Origin: a virus
Length of the DNA stretch: 63,439 nt
Reading direction: 5' to 3' (one strand)
IMG/VR virus record: IMGVR_UViG_3300044825_001916
Location: 1 to 63,439 of that record
Below are positions 56,055 to 63,439 of the stretch, piece by piece (within the stretch, counting starts at the first letter, position 1; each line of letters begins with the position of its first letter). The notes under the pieces were generated by a model. The model did no database searches and was not told where the DNA came from. It saw only the letters and a program-made list of their open reading frames with translations. Position numbers and translations under genes: made by a program.

Positions 56055-56357
56055 TCAGCAGCCGACCTTGCCGCCATTGGCCTTCATGGCCTTCATGACC
56101 GGGCCGCCCTTCTTCAGCCCCTTCATGGACTGCTGGGCGTCGTGCTTCTTGTCGGCGGCCGACATCTCCCACTTCTCCAGGGACATGCCGTGCTTCTTCG
56201 CCAGCTTCCTGTCCTGGGCCAGGTCTTCCTTGGAGTGTTCCCACTCCTGCGAGGAGACCTTGCCGCCGCGGGCGTAGGCCTTGACCATGGTCTTCCCAGC
56301 CGAGCCGGTGAAGCCCTTGTCGGAGGGAAACTGGAACTCGCCGTACTTGATAGCCAT
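56055..56357 (-). CDS. Small lysine-rich virion-region protein
   Basis: 100 residues: [40 protein letters not shown] and [20 protein letters not shown]. Basic and helical, with the GGKV peptide near the centre and again at the C-terminus (NGGKVGC). Frequent in phages of this gene order, function unknown. First of a cluster of five basic genes. Confidence 0.65.
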   Translation of the reverse strand: MAIKYGEFQFPSDKGFTGSAGKTMVKAYARGGKVSSQEWEHSKEDLAQDRKLAKKHGMSLEKWEMSAADKKHDAQQSMKGLKKGGPVMKAMKANGGKVGC

Positions 56358-56358
56358 G

Positions 56359-56505
56359 TCAGCTTCCCTTCTTCCGGGTCGCCTTCTCAGCGCCCTTAAT
56401 GGTGCCCTTGTTGATCGAGGCGTAGAAGACCTGCTCGCCCTTCTTCGCCCCGTACTCTTTGCTCATGGCCGCCTTGATCTTGGCGCCCTTCTTCGTGAGT
56501 GGCAT
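56359..56505 (-). CDS. Very small lysine-rich protein
   Basis: 48 residues, [39 protein letters not shown] well-conserved type in phage genomes (KKGxKVFYASxNKGTIKG). About one residue in four is lysine. Function unknown; possibly packaged with DNA. Confidence 0.65.
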   Translation of the reverse strand: MPLTKKGAKIKAAMSKEYGAKKGEQVFYASINKGTIKGAEKATRKKGS

Positions 56506-56506
56506 C

Positions 56507-56743
56507 TCAGCCTTCCTTCCTCTTGCCCGAGGGCGTGACTGGCCAGCTTTCTCTGGCTGGTCCGGTCTTGCGAGAGGCGATCAAGCGCTTCTCGCCCGCA
56601 GACATGCTCTTCGCGGCCTTGGCAGGCCGGCAGGCGGGGTAGGGACGATCGCCCTTCTCGGATCCCGATCGGCCGCAGGCCTTCCCGGTCTTCACGTCCC
56701 GCCAGTTCTCGCCGAACCACTTACCCAGGCCGCCCTTGGGCAT
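56507..56743 (-). CDS. DUF5872-like basic protein
   Basis: 78 residues: GLGKWFGENWRDVKTGKACG, RSGSEKGDRPYPACRPAK and a basic end. The KWFxExWxDVKTGKxCGR...YPACRP pattern fits what I recall as DUF5872, found in many phages and some giant viruses. The two conserved Cys may bind a metal. Function not known. Confidence 0.7.
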   Translation of the reverse strand: MPKGGLGKWFGENWRDVKTGKACGRSGSEKGDRPYPACRPAKAAKSMSAGEKRLIASRKTGPARESWPVTPSGKRKEG

Positions 56744-56744
56744 C

Positions 56745-56924
56745 TCACTTGCCCTTCACGCGGTTGTCGGGGCCTCGCCAGTTGCCGCCGGCCTTCTTGT
56801 ATTCCTTCGAGGCCCAGGCGTTCGCGTAGGCGGAGGGGTAGACGTCGAACTTGGCCTTGGCCGCCGCCTTCTTGGCGCTCCAGAGCTTCGGGTTCGTCGG
56901 CTTCGGGGATCCCGCCTTCGCCAT
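56745..56924 (-). CDS. Small basic protein (right-end allele)
   Basis: 59 residues, MAKAGSPKPTNPKLWSAKKA, the intact version of the gene cut by the left window edge. YPSAYANAWASKEYKKAGGN is the conserved part. The Met at 56924 is chosen because it follows the HNH stop as TGAccATG, the same junction as in the left allele, where the HNH is missing. Confidence 0.7.
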   Translation of the reverse strand: MAKAGSPKPTNPKLWSAKKAAAKAKFDVYPSAYANAWASKEYKKAGGNWRGPDNRVKGK

Positions 56925-56926
56925 GG

Positions 56927-57370
56927 TCAAGACACCCCCTGACAATAAAGCGGCTCATCCGGCCTTCCGCCCCAGGCTACAGCACATTTCCCGCAAGCGC
57001 ATCGGCCGCGAAGATACATGGCCGCCAACTCCATCAGGTCGGGGTCGTCCCGGAAATGGCCAAGCCCCATGTTGCAGCGCTGACAGAGGCGCCCGCGTAC
57101 TCGGCCAGTGCGGTGGTCGTGGTCTACAACCAGATTGCCCGTGTCGCCGCAGATTACGCACTCACTCAGCGTCCGAGCAACAGCAACCATATGCTCTTGA
57201 TCTGGCCGAACGCCTTGGAGCTTCCGGTATCCCTTCCTGTACTCAGAGCGGCACGAACGGCACCAACTATCAAAGCTGTTTGCCTTTTTTTTGTGCCGAG
57301 GAAAAAACTCAAGCGTCAAGGGCTTGATTTCTTTGCAGCGTGTGCATGCCGATGTGGTTAACAATCCCAT
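56927..57370 (-). CDS. HNH homing endonuclease, endonuclease VII-like
   Basis: 147 residues. An N-terminal zinc-ribbon pair (TRCKEIKPLTLEFFPRHKKK; WCRSCRSEYRKGYRK) precedes CVICGDTGNLVVDHDHRTGR, VRGRLCQRCNMGLGHF, the endonuclease VII-type HNH core. In the left-end allele this gene is absent and its two neighbours are only two bases apart. Its start codon lies in the last codons of the DUF6321-like gene. Confidence 0.9.
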   Translation of the reverse strand: MGLLTTSACTRCKEIKPLTLEFFPRHKKKANSFDSWCRSCRSEYRKGYRKLQGVRPDQEHMVAVARTLSECVICGDTGNLVVDHDHRTGRVRGRLCQRCNMGLGHFRDDPDLMELAAMYLRGRCACGKCAVAWGGRPDEPLYCQGVS

Positions 57371-57621
57371 TTGCGCCTCGCTTTACTGAGGCGGCTGTTG
57401 GGATCCTTTGCCGCGTCGGGAAACATCTTCGCCTGCCCAGCAGAACGGGCGCAGAAGGACTTCCGGCGGCCGGCAGCCACCTCGCTCTTCGCCGCCTGCT
57501 TGGCGGAGACCGGCGGCTTGATGTCGTGGCCCTGAGCCCGCAGAGACGCCCGCCCCTTGGCGTTCAGGCCGCCGGTCTCGGACTGGCCCTCCTTACGCTG
57601 CCAAGCAGGCGTCTTCGGCAT
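57358..57621 (-). CDS. DUF6321-like small basic protein (right-end allele)
   Basis: 87 residues, with GGLNAKGRASLRAQGHDIKP, RRKSFCARSAG and end RRKWDC. Same N-terminal half as the left-end copy; the centre and end differ (GQAKMFPDAAKDPNSRLSK), and this copy has the NDPxSRxxKAxRKW-type end usual in the family. It is overlapped at its start by one HNH gene and at its end by another. Confidence 0.75.
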   Translation of the reverse strand: MPKTPAWQRKEGQSETGGLNAKGRASLRAQGHDIKPPVSAKQAAKSEVAAGRRKSFCARSAGQAKMFPDAAKDPNSRLSKARRKWDC

Positions 57622-58153
57622 CCGCTTTCTCCACAACAAGTCGGCAAAGACGGACGAACTCAGCCATGGAGCTGTCAAGCTTCATCGTGTTCGCCACCCT
57701 ACAAACCAACTGAACATTACCAGCAGTGTAGCCCGCTTGGGGGTTTATTCGATCAATGCTGGCATTCGTCGGAACGACGCGCTGCCCGAGCTTTATGGTC
57801 ATCTCCAGCCCAGTCAACGCACATTTGCCGTCCTGACGAGACCAGAGAGCTTGCAAATAACTCAGAGAGACGTCGCACGCGGCTCGCTTGGCAGCCTTGG
57901 CCCGAAGGTATGACAGATACGCGCCAACACTTGAGCTTCTCTTCATGGCCGAAAATTGAAGTTTTTCAGGCCCCCAGGTTCGTTGATGATAAGAGGCCGC
58001 CTTTGCCTTAATGCAATTCTTGCACCATGAGTTATACTTCTTTCCGCCCGAAGCGTTCTTGCCGGTCGTATAATAGCAGGACAGAGGAAGAACTTCCCCG
58101 CACTTTGTGCAGGCTTTCCTCCCGCAAGGCAGAACGGTGGACGGAGGTGCCAC
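57593..58153 (-). CDS. HNH endonuclease with N-terminal zinc ribbon (GTG start)
   Basis: 186 residues from the GTG at 58153, five bases after the stop of the upstream virion gene; the frame upstream of it is a shadow. ACTKCGEVLPLSCYYTTG and WCKNCIKAKAASYHQRTWG form a zinc ribbon; KCALTGLEMTIKLGQRVVP, TNASIDRINPQAGYTAGNVQ and LVCRVANTMK form the HNH core. The end overlaps the next gene's start by 29 bases. It is more AT-rich than its surroundings. Confidence 0.8.
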   Translation of the reverse strand: MAPPSTVLPCGRKACTKCGEVLPLSCYYTTGKNASGGKKYNSWCKNCIKAKAASYHQRTWGPEKLQFSAMKRSSSVGAYLSYLRAKAAKRAACDVSLSYLQALWSRQDGKCALTGLEMTIKLGQRVVPTNASIDRINPQAGYTAGNVQLVCRVANTMKLDSSMAEFVRLCRLVVEKADAEDACLAA

Positions 58154-58158
58154 CGTCG

Positions 58159-58560
58159 TCAGCCGTATGTCTTGATGGCTTCGATGACCACCGTGTAGCC
58201 GTCCCCGACAGACGCGTCGTTGGTGGTGAAGGTGACCGTGCCAGTGGGCGTCACCGCGTTGTTCGTCAGGCCGCCAAAAGACGAGAAATCGTGCTCGTAG
58301 GACATATTCTGAGGCAGCAGGAAGGCGTATCCCGGCGTCGCACCCCCAAAACGGATCAGCACCTCCAGGCCGTGCGTGCCGAACCAGATCTTGTTGATCT
58401 TCACGCCCGTGCAGGCCTGGCCGGCGGCGTTCCGGGACAGGTTGGCCGGGATGATCTTCGGCACGTTGGTCTCGCCCGTGCCGTCGGACAGGTTCGTGAA
58501 CTTCTGGATGACGAGGCGTTCGCCATCGAGGATCGTCTGCGTCGAAACAGTATCGGGCAT
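58159..58560 (-). CDS. Small virion protein next to the capsid gene (right allele)
   Basis: 133 residues: TVSTQTILDGERLVIQKFTN, LSDGTGETNVPKII, INKIWFGTHGLEVLIRFGGA and the beta end TPTGTVTFTTNDASVGDGYT, VVIEAIKTYG. This protein commonly follows the capsid gene in podoviruses and is annotated as a virion structural protein. It stands where the left allele has the 106-residue protein and its fibre. Confidence 0.7.
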   Translation of the reverse strand: MPDTVSTQTILDGERLVIQKFTNLSDGTGETNVPKIIPANLSRNAAGQACTGVKINKIWFGTHGLEVLIRFGGATPGYAFLLPQNMSYEHDFSSFGGLTNNAVTPTGTVTFTTNDASVGDGYTVVIEAIKTYG

Positions 58561-58598
58561 GCGTGCGCCTCAACGGCCGGAGGGTGGAGTATTCCCGG

Positions 58599-58610
58599 CA
58601 CTCTACCGCA
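58599..58610 (-). promoter_or_regulatory. Shared intergenic 12-mer (right copy)
   Basis: TGCGGTAGAGTG on the minus strand followed by CCGGGA, as at 471-482. It lies about 40 bases before the start codon of the 133-residue virion gene and after the capsid terminator. Confidence 0.3.
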
Positions 58611-58633
58611 GGCGTGCGGCAGCCGGAAGGAGA

Positions 58634-58657
58634 AATGGGGGGCCGAAGCCCCCCATT
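58634..58657 (-). terminator. UUCG-capped terminator after the capsid gene
   Basis: A perfect 10-bp stem (58634-58643 with 58648-58657), which on the minus-strand RNA is AAUGGGGGGC-UUCG-GCCCCCCAUU, followed by UCUCCUUCC. The UUCG tetraloop is exceptionally stable. It begins within about five bases of the capsid stop and should cap the abundant capsid message, with partial read-through to the tail genes. Confidence 0.75.
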
Positions 58658-58661
58658 CCAA

Positions 58662-59576
58662 TCAGACGCCCGGAGTACCGAACACCGTGCGCGGGTCGGT
58701 CCAACCGAACGCGTAACGCTCGGTGGCCTTGTAGCGCATGCTGTCGGTCTCGAAGTCGCCTTCCATGCTCTTCTCAAGCGAGCGGCGCATCAGCAGCTTC
58801 AGGCCTTCCGGCGCGTCCGTCTGCACCCACCAGGCGGTGGTGGAGGTCAGACGCGACAGGTTGGCCTGGCCGCCGGACAGCAGCCCCATGGAGTTCACGG
58901 GGTTGATGTCGTTGAAGTTCGTGCCGGCACGCAGCACGCTCTTCAGCAGCACTTCCGCCTGGAAGACGTTCGACGGCGACACCACCAGCTTCGTCGGCTG
59001 AAGCCGGATGCGCTTGCCGTTGTTGTCGACGGCGTTGCGGATCTGGACCAGCAGCTGCTCGAGCGACGTCTGCGAGAGGTTCGCAGCGGTCGTGAGCTGG
59101 TTGCTGAACGTGCCGTTCACGATCGGGTGCGCGTTGGACACCAGCGACACGCCGTCGCCGCCAACGAACGCGCCGTTGAACGCGCGGTTCAGGATGTTCG
59201 CGCCCAGCGTTTCCTTGGTCTCGATCAGCGACTGAGCAAGGTGGCGGGCATAGGTCTGCCCGATCTTGATGTGGTCGCCGTCTTCGACCAGCACCTTCGT
59301 CAGCGCGAAGGCGAGGCCGTAGACCTTGTAGAGGTAGCGCTGGATGAACAGCACACCGCCCGACTGGTAGGTGACCGGGGTGCCGTCCGGCAGCTCAGGA
59401 GCCGCGCCGAAGCCGTACAGGACCGGCTCTTCATGGTAGTTGCGCGGCGTGCCGCGGCTCTCCTTGAAGACCTGCTTGTACTCATCAGCGCGCTGCTCGT
59501 AGATGCCATCGAACTCTTCCGAGATGATGGGCTCAACGATCGACCGAAACTGGGTCGAGTTCATCGGCATTGCCAT
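58662..59576 (-). CDS. Major capsid protein (second copy)
   Basis: Same 304-residue protein as 2867-3781. Differences are silent and confined to the 3' end of the gene. In the genome it is presumably one gene, seen twice because the window wraps around. Confidence 0.85.
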   Translation of the reverse strand: MAMPMNSTQFRSIVEPIISEEFDGIYEQRADEYKQVFKESRGTPRNYHEEPVLYGFGAAPELPDGTPVTYQSGGVLFIQRYLYKVYGLAFALTKVLVEDGDHIKIGQTYARHLAQSLIETKETLGANILNRAFNGAFVGGDGVSLVSNAHPIVNGTFSNQLTTAANLSQTSLEQLLVQIRNAVDNNGKRIRLQPTKLVVSPSNVFQAEVLLKSVLRAGTNFNDINPVNSMGLLSGGQANLSRLTSTTAWWVQTDAPEGLKLLMRRSLEKSMEGDFETDSMRYKATERYAFGWTDPRTVFGTPGV

Positions 59577-59590
59577 GGCTCAGGCCCTCC

Positions 59591-60145
59591 TCAGAACGGG
59601 TTCACGGCAGCCGCGAACTGGTGCTTCGCGATCTTGGCCTGAACGATGGTGAAAGCGTCACCGGGCACGTTGTTGATGTCGGTGGCGATGTTGAGGACCG
59701 CGAGCTGCCCCGCCGTGCTGGCGGAGGTCGTCGCGTTCATCGTCGCTGTGGACATGCCGAGCCCGTTGCTCGCGGTGATGTTCGTGAAGTCGGCCTGCTG
59801 GCCGATTTCCGAAATCGTCACCGGGCCGTCCGCCTGGATCTCGTAGACGATCTCCGGGTCAGACGTGAAGTACGCGACGATGTCGGTCGCGACGGTGTTC
59901 GCGGGCCACACGTTCGAGACCACGCGACGGCCAGTGACCGGCGTGTACTCGCAGCCCTGGAACGAACCCACGAAGGCGTCGCCGATGGCGGCGGCCTGGA
60001 GGGTGCCGTCGGTGCCGATCTTCACAGGCTGGCCCGTGAAGATGTTCGCAGCATAAGCGGAGGCGATAGTGCCGGCCTCCTGACGGATCACCCCCGAGGG
60101 GTGCTTCGCCGGGCGGAGCCCGAACGGTGCGTTAACCGAAGACAT
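59591..60145 (-). CDS. Capsid-associated structural protein (second copy)
   Basis: Identical in sequence to 3796-4350; see there. Confidence 0.65.
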   Translation of the reverse strand: MSSVNAPFGLRPAKHPSGVIRQEAGTIASAYAANIFTGQPVKIGTDGTLQAAAIGDAFVGSFQGCEYTPVTGRRVVSNVWPANTVATDIVAYFTSDPEIVYEIQADGPVTISEIGQQADFTNITASNGLGMSTATMNATTSASTAGQLAVLNIATDINNVPGDAFTIVQAKIAKHQFAAAVNPF

Positions 60146-60189
60146 CCTATGTCTCTTTCACGCAAGGGGTTGGGGAACCCCACGCTTCT

Positions 60190-60735
60190 CTAGGTGAAGA
60201 TGGGCGTGGGAACGTGGCGCCGCATGTCCGCCGTACCATCGCCTTCCATCACGTTCGACCCCATCGCGCGCGCCTGCTCGCGGATCAGGTCGGCCGTCTC
60301 GGCCAGCTTGCCCTCTTCCTCCATTGGCATCTTGTGATGCGCCTCGGCCATGTACCGCTGGTACAGGGACGTGGGCAGCTTGAATGCCAGCATCTCGTTG
60401 ACACCGATGAAGCCCTGATATTCGCCCGTCTTCAGAGTGGCATAATCCCAGCCGGGCACGTCCTTCGGGGTGATCGGCTCATATCCGAGACGGATGCGAG
60501 CCTGGATGGTGTCGCGAGGGTTGGTGGTTGTGAGCCAGCAAACGTGATAGCCGGGGATCTCCGGCAGATCGGGCAGCGCAGACTGCCAGAACGACTGGCG
60601 GAACATGGACACGCGGTCGTTGTCCGACAGCTCTCGGTCCTGCGTCACAGCGCGATCCTGCATCGCGCGGTCAGACTTGTCCGAGCCCATGCTCTTCTTC
60701 AGGCGTTCGTCGATCGAGTTGGTCATGTCACTCAC
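60190..60735 (-). CDS. Virion-region protein (second copy)
   Basis: Identical to 4395-4940; see there. Confidence 0.6.
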   Translation of the reverse strand: MSDMTNSIDERLKKSMGSDKSDRAMQDRAVTQDRELSDNDRVSMFRQSFWQSALPDLPEIPGYHVCWLTTTNPRDTIQARIRLGYEPITPKDVPGWDYATLKTGEYQGFIGVNEMLAFKLPTSLYQRYMAEAHHKMPMEEEGKLAETADLIREQARAMGSNVMEGDGTADMRRHVPTPIFT

Positions 60736-60740
60736 TCCTA

Positions 60741-61649
60741 TCAGCGAGTTGCGTTTCGTTCAGCGTCGGCCATGCGCGCAAGAACTCGCTTGCGCTTCAC
60801 GGGGTCATCCCACACGCCAGCCTCGACCATGGCCTGCTTGGCCTCGGGGCTGACGTAGACTTCCCTCTTTGTAGACGACGAAGCATGTTCCCGGCCACCA
60901 CCAATTGGCGGGCCGCGACGGGTTGCCGGCCCAGGCTTCTGAGGCGCACCGGCACGGGACGGCAGCCGCTTCTCGACGCGGCGCTGCAGCTCGTCCCAAT
61001 ATTCAGCCGTGGTCGGATCCCAGCCTTCAGCCGCCAAGCGATTGTCGATCGCGTTGACGATCGCGCTGTCCTCGTCCTTGGCGTCGGGATCGTACCAGGG
61101 GTTATCTTCCATCCACTCCTGGGCGTGGGTCTTCAGGCGCGGGTCCACGCGCTCCGGCGGGGCGTCGGCGCGCTGGAAGCGGGTCTTCACCGCCGACAGC
61201 TCGCGGGCCTCGTTGAGCGCCTCGTCCCGGGCCCGGAGGGCCTGGGCGGTGCGGGTGCCGTCGCCGGCCTGCACTGCCTCGGCCAGGACGCGCTCGGCGT
61301 GCTGGGCGCGCAGCTGGGCGGTGGAGAGGCGCTCGTCGACCGCGCGCAGATCCTGCTGGACCGTGCGGCCCTCAAGGGACTGCAGGCGGCGCTCAAGTTC
61401 CTCGTTGCGGCGGCGGAGGACGTCCAGCTCCGCCAGCGTCATCTCTTTGCCCTTGCGGCGGCGCTCGCGGGCCCGGCGGCGCTCCTCACGCCGTGCCGCA
61501 CGGACCTCTTCGGAGCCGCCCTCCTCCTGACCGTCCTCGCCTTCGGACCCAGCGGAGAGGCGCTCGTCGCGCTCGTCGCCCTGATCGGGCGGCGTCTCAA
61601 CGACGACGATGTCGTCGTCGTCCTTCTCGGTGATCTTCTCGGTACTCAT
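60741..61649 (-). CDS. Probable scaffolding protein (second copy)
   Basis: Identical to 4946-5854; see there. Confidence 0.7.
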   Translation of the reverse strand: MSTEKITEKDDDDIVVVETPPDQGDERDERLSAGSEGEDGQEEGGSEEVRAARREERRRARERRRKGKEMTLAELDVLRRRNEELERRLQSLEGRTVQQDLRAVDERLSTAQLRAQHAERVLAEAVQAGDGTRTAQALRARDEALNEARELSAVKTRFQRADAPPERVDPRLKTHAQEWMEDNPWYDPDAKDEDSAIVNAIDNRLAAEGWDPTTAEYWDELQRRVEKRLPSRAGAPQKPGPATRRGPPIGGGREHASSSTKREVYVSPEAKQAMVEAGVWDDPVKRKRVLARMADAERNATR

Positions 61650-61672
61650 GCTCGGCTCCTTTCAGCCAAACG

Positions 61673-62101
61673 TCAGATGAAAGCCTTGATGGCCAGCGGG
61701 TCGCCGGTCACCTTTCCGATCACGTCGAGGTCGTTGAAGATCACGAACATCGCCGGCTCGTCGCGGTTCTCAGTGGGCACTTCCCACCGATCGCCGCCGT
61801 ACTTGGGCACGCGCACGAAGTCGCCAGGGCCGCACCATGCGCCCTCTTTCCACTCCTGCATGGTGTCGCGGTTGCGGAAGGCGAGCGGTCCCATGGCGAC
61901 AACCTTCGCCACCTGGGTGTTCCACTTCTCCGTGTCCTTGGTCTCGGACGTCAGGATGATGCCGCCCGCGCTCTTCATCTTCGGGGTTCGGATCTGCACC
62001 AGGATCCGCGATCCTGCTGGTTCCACGCCCGGATCCGCGGCCGGAAATGCCTGCCGCAGGCGCTCAGTAGACTGGTTTTCCGACGTGACGCTCGATGCCA
62101 C
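61673..62101 (-). CDS. GroES-like co-chaperonin (second copy)
   Basis: Identical to 5878-6306, with the same GTG start and GAGGAG ribosome site. Confidence 0.75.
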   Translation of the reverse strand: MASSVTSENQSTERLRQAFPAADPGVEPAGSRILVQIRTPKMKSAGGIILTSETKDTEKWNTQVAKVVAMGPLAFRNRDTMQEWKEGAWCGPGDFVRVPKYGGDRWEVPTENRDEPAMFVIFNDLDVIGKVTGDPLAIKAFI

Positions 62102-62288
62102 CGTCCATCTCCTCAAGACGATCTCCGATTGCCATTTCGACAACCTCGATCGCGCGTTGCAGACCGGCGTACATGCCGGTCACCCTCCCGTACTCGAACG
62201 CATCGCGTCCTGCCGGGCTGCTCATGGCCTGATGAGCGATCTCGTTGAGTTCGCGCTTCAGGGCGGACAATATCCGCACTTCTGACAT
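62064..62288 (-). CDS. Small helical protein (second copy)
   Basis: Identical to 6269-6493; see there. Confidence 0.6.
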   Translation of the reverse strand: MSEVRILSALKRELNEIAHQAMSSPAGRDAFEYGRVTGMYAGLQRAIEVVEMAIGDRLEEMDGGIERHVGKPVY

Positions 62289-62327
62289 TATGGTGCCGCC
62301 AAGCAGGACGCAAGCATCGCTCTGGGA

Positions 62328-62480
62328 TTACTTCGCGGGAGCCTTGCCGCCGCCGGAGGATTTGCCGTTGGTCGAGCGGATTGGCGCCTTCGGCATGTTG
62401 GTCTTGTTGCCCGTCATGGGGTTGTTGCCCATGGCGAGGTTCTTGCGCAGCGGGATCAGGTTGGCGTTCGGGGTCTTCAT
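62328..62480 (-). CDS. Very small Lys/Asn-rich protein (second copy)
   Basis: Identical to 6533-6685; see there. Confidence 0.6.
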   Translation of the reverse strand: MKTPNANLIPLRKNLAMGNNPMTGNKTNMPKAPIRSTNGKSSGGGKAPAK

Positions 62481-62491
62481 GGCACTCTCCT

Positions 62492-63439
62492 TCACGGGGA
62501 CGGGTTGATGCCGGTGCCCGTCGAGAGGCCCGAGCGATTGCCGGCGAGGATCTCGGCGCTGGAGATGCGCAGAGCGGTGTCGTTGTCCTGGGTGTTGATA
62601 GCCTGGCGCGCAGCCAGCTCGGCCATCTTGCGCTTGTCCTCCGCAGCCTGGCGCTCGGCCTGGAGCTGGATGTCGACGTTCGCGCGCATCTGCTCGACGG
62701 CGATGTCGGTCTGCTGCTCCATGGCGCGCTCCTGCATCTTGATCTGGTCAAGCTGCGCGTCGCGCTGGCTTTCGGCCTGCTGGATGGCCAGCTTCTGCTG
62801 GTCGAGCTGAGCGCGCTGGGCGTCGGCCTGGGCGCGCTGCTGCAGGGCCTGCATCTGAACCTGCCCGGGGTCGGTCGGCTTCGGCTGCATGGACTGCACG
62901 TACTGGATCGCCTGCTGCAGGATGGGCGGCAGCTGAGCCAGGGCCTGACCGCCGGCCGCGACGACGTCGTCCGACGCCACCGCCAGGAGCCGGTCGAAGT
63001 TCTGGTTTACCTCGGGATCCTTCGGATCCATGAGCTGCGCGATGTCCATGCCCGCAGCCTCGCTCGTCAGGCTGAACACGGCGTTCACGTACCAGAGCGC
63101 GATGTGGTCGCGCAGGTGCGTGATCATGGACGGCACGAAGGTCGGCGAGATGGCCGGGTTCTGGCCGAACACGGGGCTCATCAGGAAGTCCAGGTGGACC
63201 TTGATGTGGGCCGCGTGATCCTGGTCGGGGAAGGCGACGATCGGGCGCGACATGGTCGCGGCGACGTTCTCGTTCACCGGGTTCATGCGCTCGGGCTCCG
63301 GCTTCGGCAGCAGGAGGCGCTTCGCCGCGTCCGGGATCTTGCTCTGCTCGAGGATCATCTCCTCGACCTTGCGCAGGTCGTACAGCTGCGGCATCGCCGC
63401 GGCCCGCTGCGCGATGAGCGCGACCTGGGCGTGGCGCTG
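62492..63439 (-). CDS. Portal protein, C-terminal part (cut by window edge)
   Basis: The last 315 residues and stop of the portal gene (compare 6697-9276). The frame is open to the window edge and its start lies outside. It is not a truncated gene in the phage itself. Confidence 0.85.
   Translation of the reverse strand, partial: QRHAQVALIAQRAAAMPQLYDLRKVEEMILEQSKIPDAAKRLLLPKPEPERMNPVNENVAATMSRPIVAFPDQDHAAHIKVHLDFLMSPVFGQNPAISPTFVPSMITHLRDHIALWYVNAVFSLTSEAAGMDIAQLMDPKDPEVNQNFDRLLAVASDDVVAAGGQALAQLPPILQQAIQYVQSMQPKPTDPGQVQMQALQQRAQADAQRAQLDQQKLAIQQAESQRDAQLDQIKMQERAMEQQTDIAVEQMRANVDIQLQAERQAAEDKRKMAELAARQAINTQDNDTALRISSAEILAGNRSGLSTGTGINPSP

Larger units (their letters stand above)
58685..63439. 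repeat. Terminal direct repeat, right copy
   Basis: Second copy of 2890-7644, running to the last base of the window in the portal gene. Confidence 0.9.

Noticed and set aside
58154-58777. N-terminal extension of the right-end HNH frame
   Set aside because: It lies entirely over the virion gene 58159-58560 and the capsid 3' end in another frame and has shadow-type composition; the HNH domain starts after the GTG at 58153.
1-63439. Integrase, attachment sites, tRNA genes, insertion sequences, partition genes
   Set aside because: I looked for typical protein motifs and for tRNA-like arms and found none that I could support. A tRNA scan and profile search would settle this.

Overview
This window is the genome of a tailed double-stranded DNA phage, most likely of podovirus type, read slightly more than once around. 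Supporting genes are a large terminase (with an intein), a portal, a major capsid protein, a P22 gp10-like tail protein, ejection-type internal proteins, several tail fibres, and an endolysin/holin cassette. There is no recognisable integrase and there are no host genes. Base composition is high in GC, and the early genes include many small coiled-coil proteins of a kind I associate with phages of Alphaproteobacteria. A GC-rich alphaproteobacterial host is therefore a reasonable guess but is not shown.

Layout. Positions about 2890-7644 recur at 58685-63439 at a spacing of 55,795 bp. Apart from three substitutions near the start of the repeat, the copies look identical. The genome unit is therefore about 55.8 kb, circular or circularly permuted in the assembly. 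On the circle, one continuous leftward late block runs from the small terminase (about 17.6 kb) down to the capsid gene, and through the repeat into 58.6 to 34.6 kb. It encodes terminase, an XF1762-like protein, virion enzyme(s), portal, a GroES-like co-chaperonin, scaffold, capsid, small basic proteins, adaptors, tail fibres, lysis proteins, tail hub and ejection proteins. The early side has three blocks: rightward 18.1-25.5 kb (regulators and many tiny proteins), leftward 25.5-29.4 kb (primase-polymerase/ATPase, RusA, double-HTH repressor) and rightward 29.6-34.7 kb (RecA-like ATPase, DUF669 ssDNA-binding-like protein, RecB/Cas4-like nuclease, SF2 helicase). No DNA polymerase was recognised, so the phage probably uses the host replisome with its own primase, helicase and recombination module.

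The two window ends are not the same allele. Left of the capsid gene (1-2866) is a cassette with an endonuclease VII-like HNH gene, two small virion genes and a C1q-tipped fibre. The equivalent place on the right (56745-58661) has a single 133-residue virion gene, two other HNH genes and the basic-protein cluster. Both end in homologues of the same two small genes, about 96% identical at DNA level in one of them. This looks like two strain variants joined in one assembly and shows the homing-endonuclease genes in occupied and empty states.

The most interesting points are: five homing elements in one 56 kb genome (four HNH genes plus a terminase intein in the P-loop); a precise occupied/empty HNH insertion site; a shuffled family of DIVERLR coiled-coil proteins with a mobile four-cysteine tail at 19.7-24.2 kb; a virion protein combining an ADP-ribosyltransferase-like domain with a lytic transglycosylase; a phage GroES; a predicted regulator with an RNA polymerase alpha-CTD-like domain; and a short GG(Q/K/L)(V/A) peptide recurring in many virion proteins.
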